This document shows positions 25,764 through 25,790 of a stretch of 25,790 nucleotides of DNA, one piece after another. Numbering within the stretch: the stretch's first letter is position 1; each line of letters starts with the position of its first letter. Where the stretch lies: contig JBLHIB010000037.1 of the NCBI GenBank assembly GCA_047615865.1, forward strand, positions 1 to 25,790, in the 5' to 3' direction. The stretch comes from JADFAK01 sp047615865. Its GTDB lineage: Bacteria > Bacteroidota > Bacteroidia > Flavobacteriales_D > Sanyastnellaceae. Below the pieces are notes generated by a model that was not told where the DNA came from, did not search any database, and saw only the letters and a list, made by a program, of their open reading frames with translations. The position numbers were made by a program, and so were the translations under genes.

Positions 25764-25790
25764 AATATATCGTACCTAAGTAGTTTCTTA

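Overview
The window is chromosomal DNA from a member of the Bacteroidota, most likely a Flavobacteriales-like marine or aquatic lineage. The evidence is: secreted proteins ending in a type IX secretion (T9SS) Por-type sorting domain (YPNP motif), 'GCTD..ACNYDS' cysteine/aspartate repeat proteins, promoter cores of the Bacteroidota type TAnnTTTG instead of TATAAT, no clear Shine-Dalgarno sites, and a fused FTCD of Bacteroidota type. No rRNA, tRNA, CRISPR array, transposase or phage gene is visible.

Layout. Positions 1-3943 (minus strand) hold two tandem genes for secreted proteins built from the same 27-residue four-cysteine repeat; the first runs off the left edge. Positions 3944-10078 (plus strand) alternate intact and dead genes: a frameshifted NTF2/lumazine-binding-like remnant, an intact GT22-like membrane mannosyltransferase, a dead DUF3365-type haem lipoprotein, an intact overlapping hflK-hflC pair, and a dead alpha/beta hydrolase with at least four stops and three frameshifts. 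Positions 10211-15270 (plus) hold a fused formiminotransferase-cyclodeaminase, a polytopic membrane protein with a C-terminal patatin domain, and cutC. cutC overlaps tail-to-tail with a minus-strand DUF389 membrane protein (15239-16687). Positions 16919-17836 encode a secreted patatin-fold protein whose oxyanion loop and nucleophile are lost. Its stop lies 4 nt from that of a convergent 1786-residue T9SS mosaic protein (17841-23201, minus). On the right, a single-domain response regulator and a three-PAS histidine kinase form a two-gene unit read away from the giant gene, and a terminator hairpin sits at the edge.

The genes do not form one pathway. Themes are the cell envelope and secretion (three T9SS cargo proteins, HflKC membrane protease regulators, GT22 transferase, DUF389 protein, two patatin-related proteins), some housekeeping metabolism (FTCD, CutC) and signalling. 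The most unusual item is the intact, apparently catalytically dead secreted patatin. Next are the near-identical cysteine repeats shared by two neighbouring genes and the concentration of three decayed genes within 5.7 kb.
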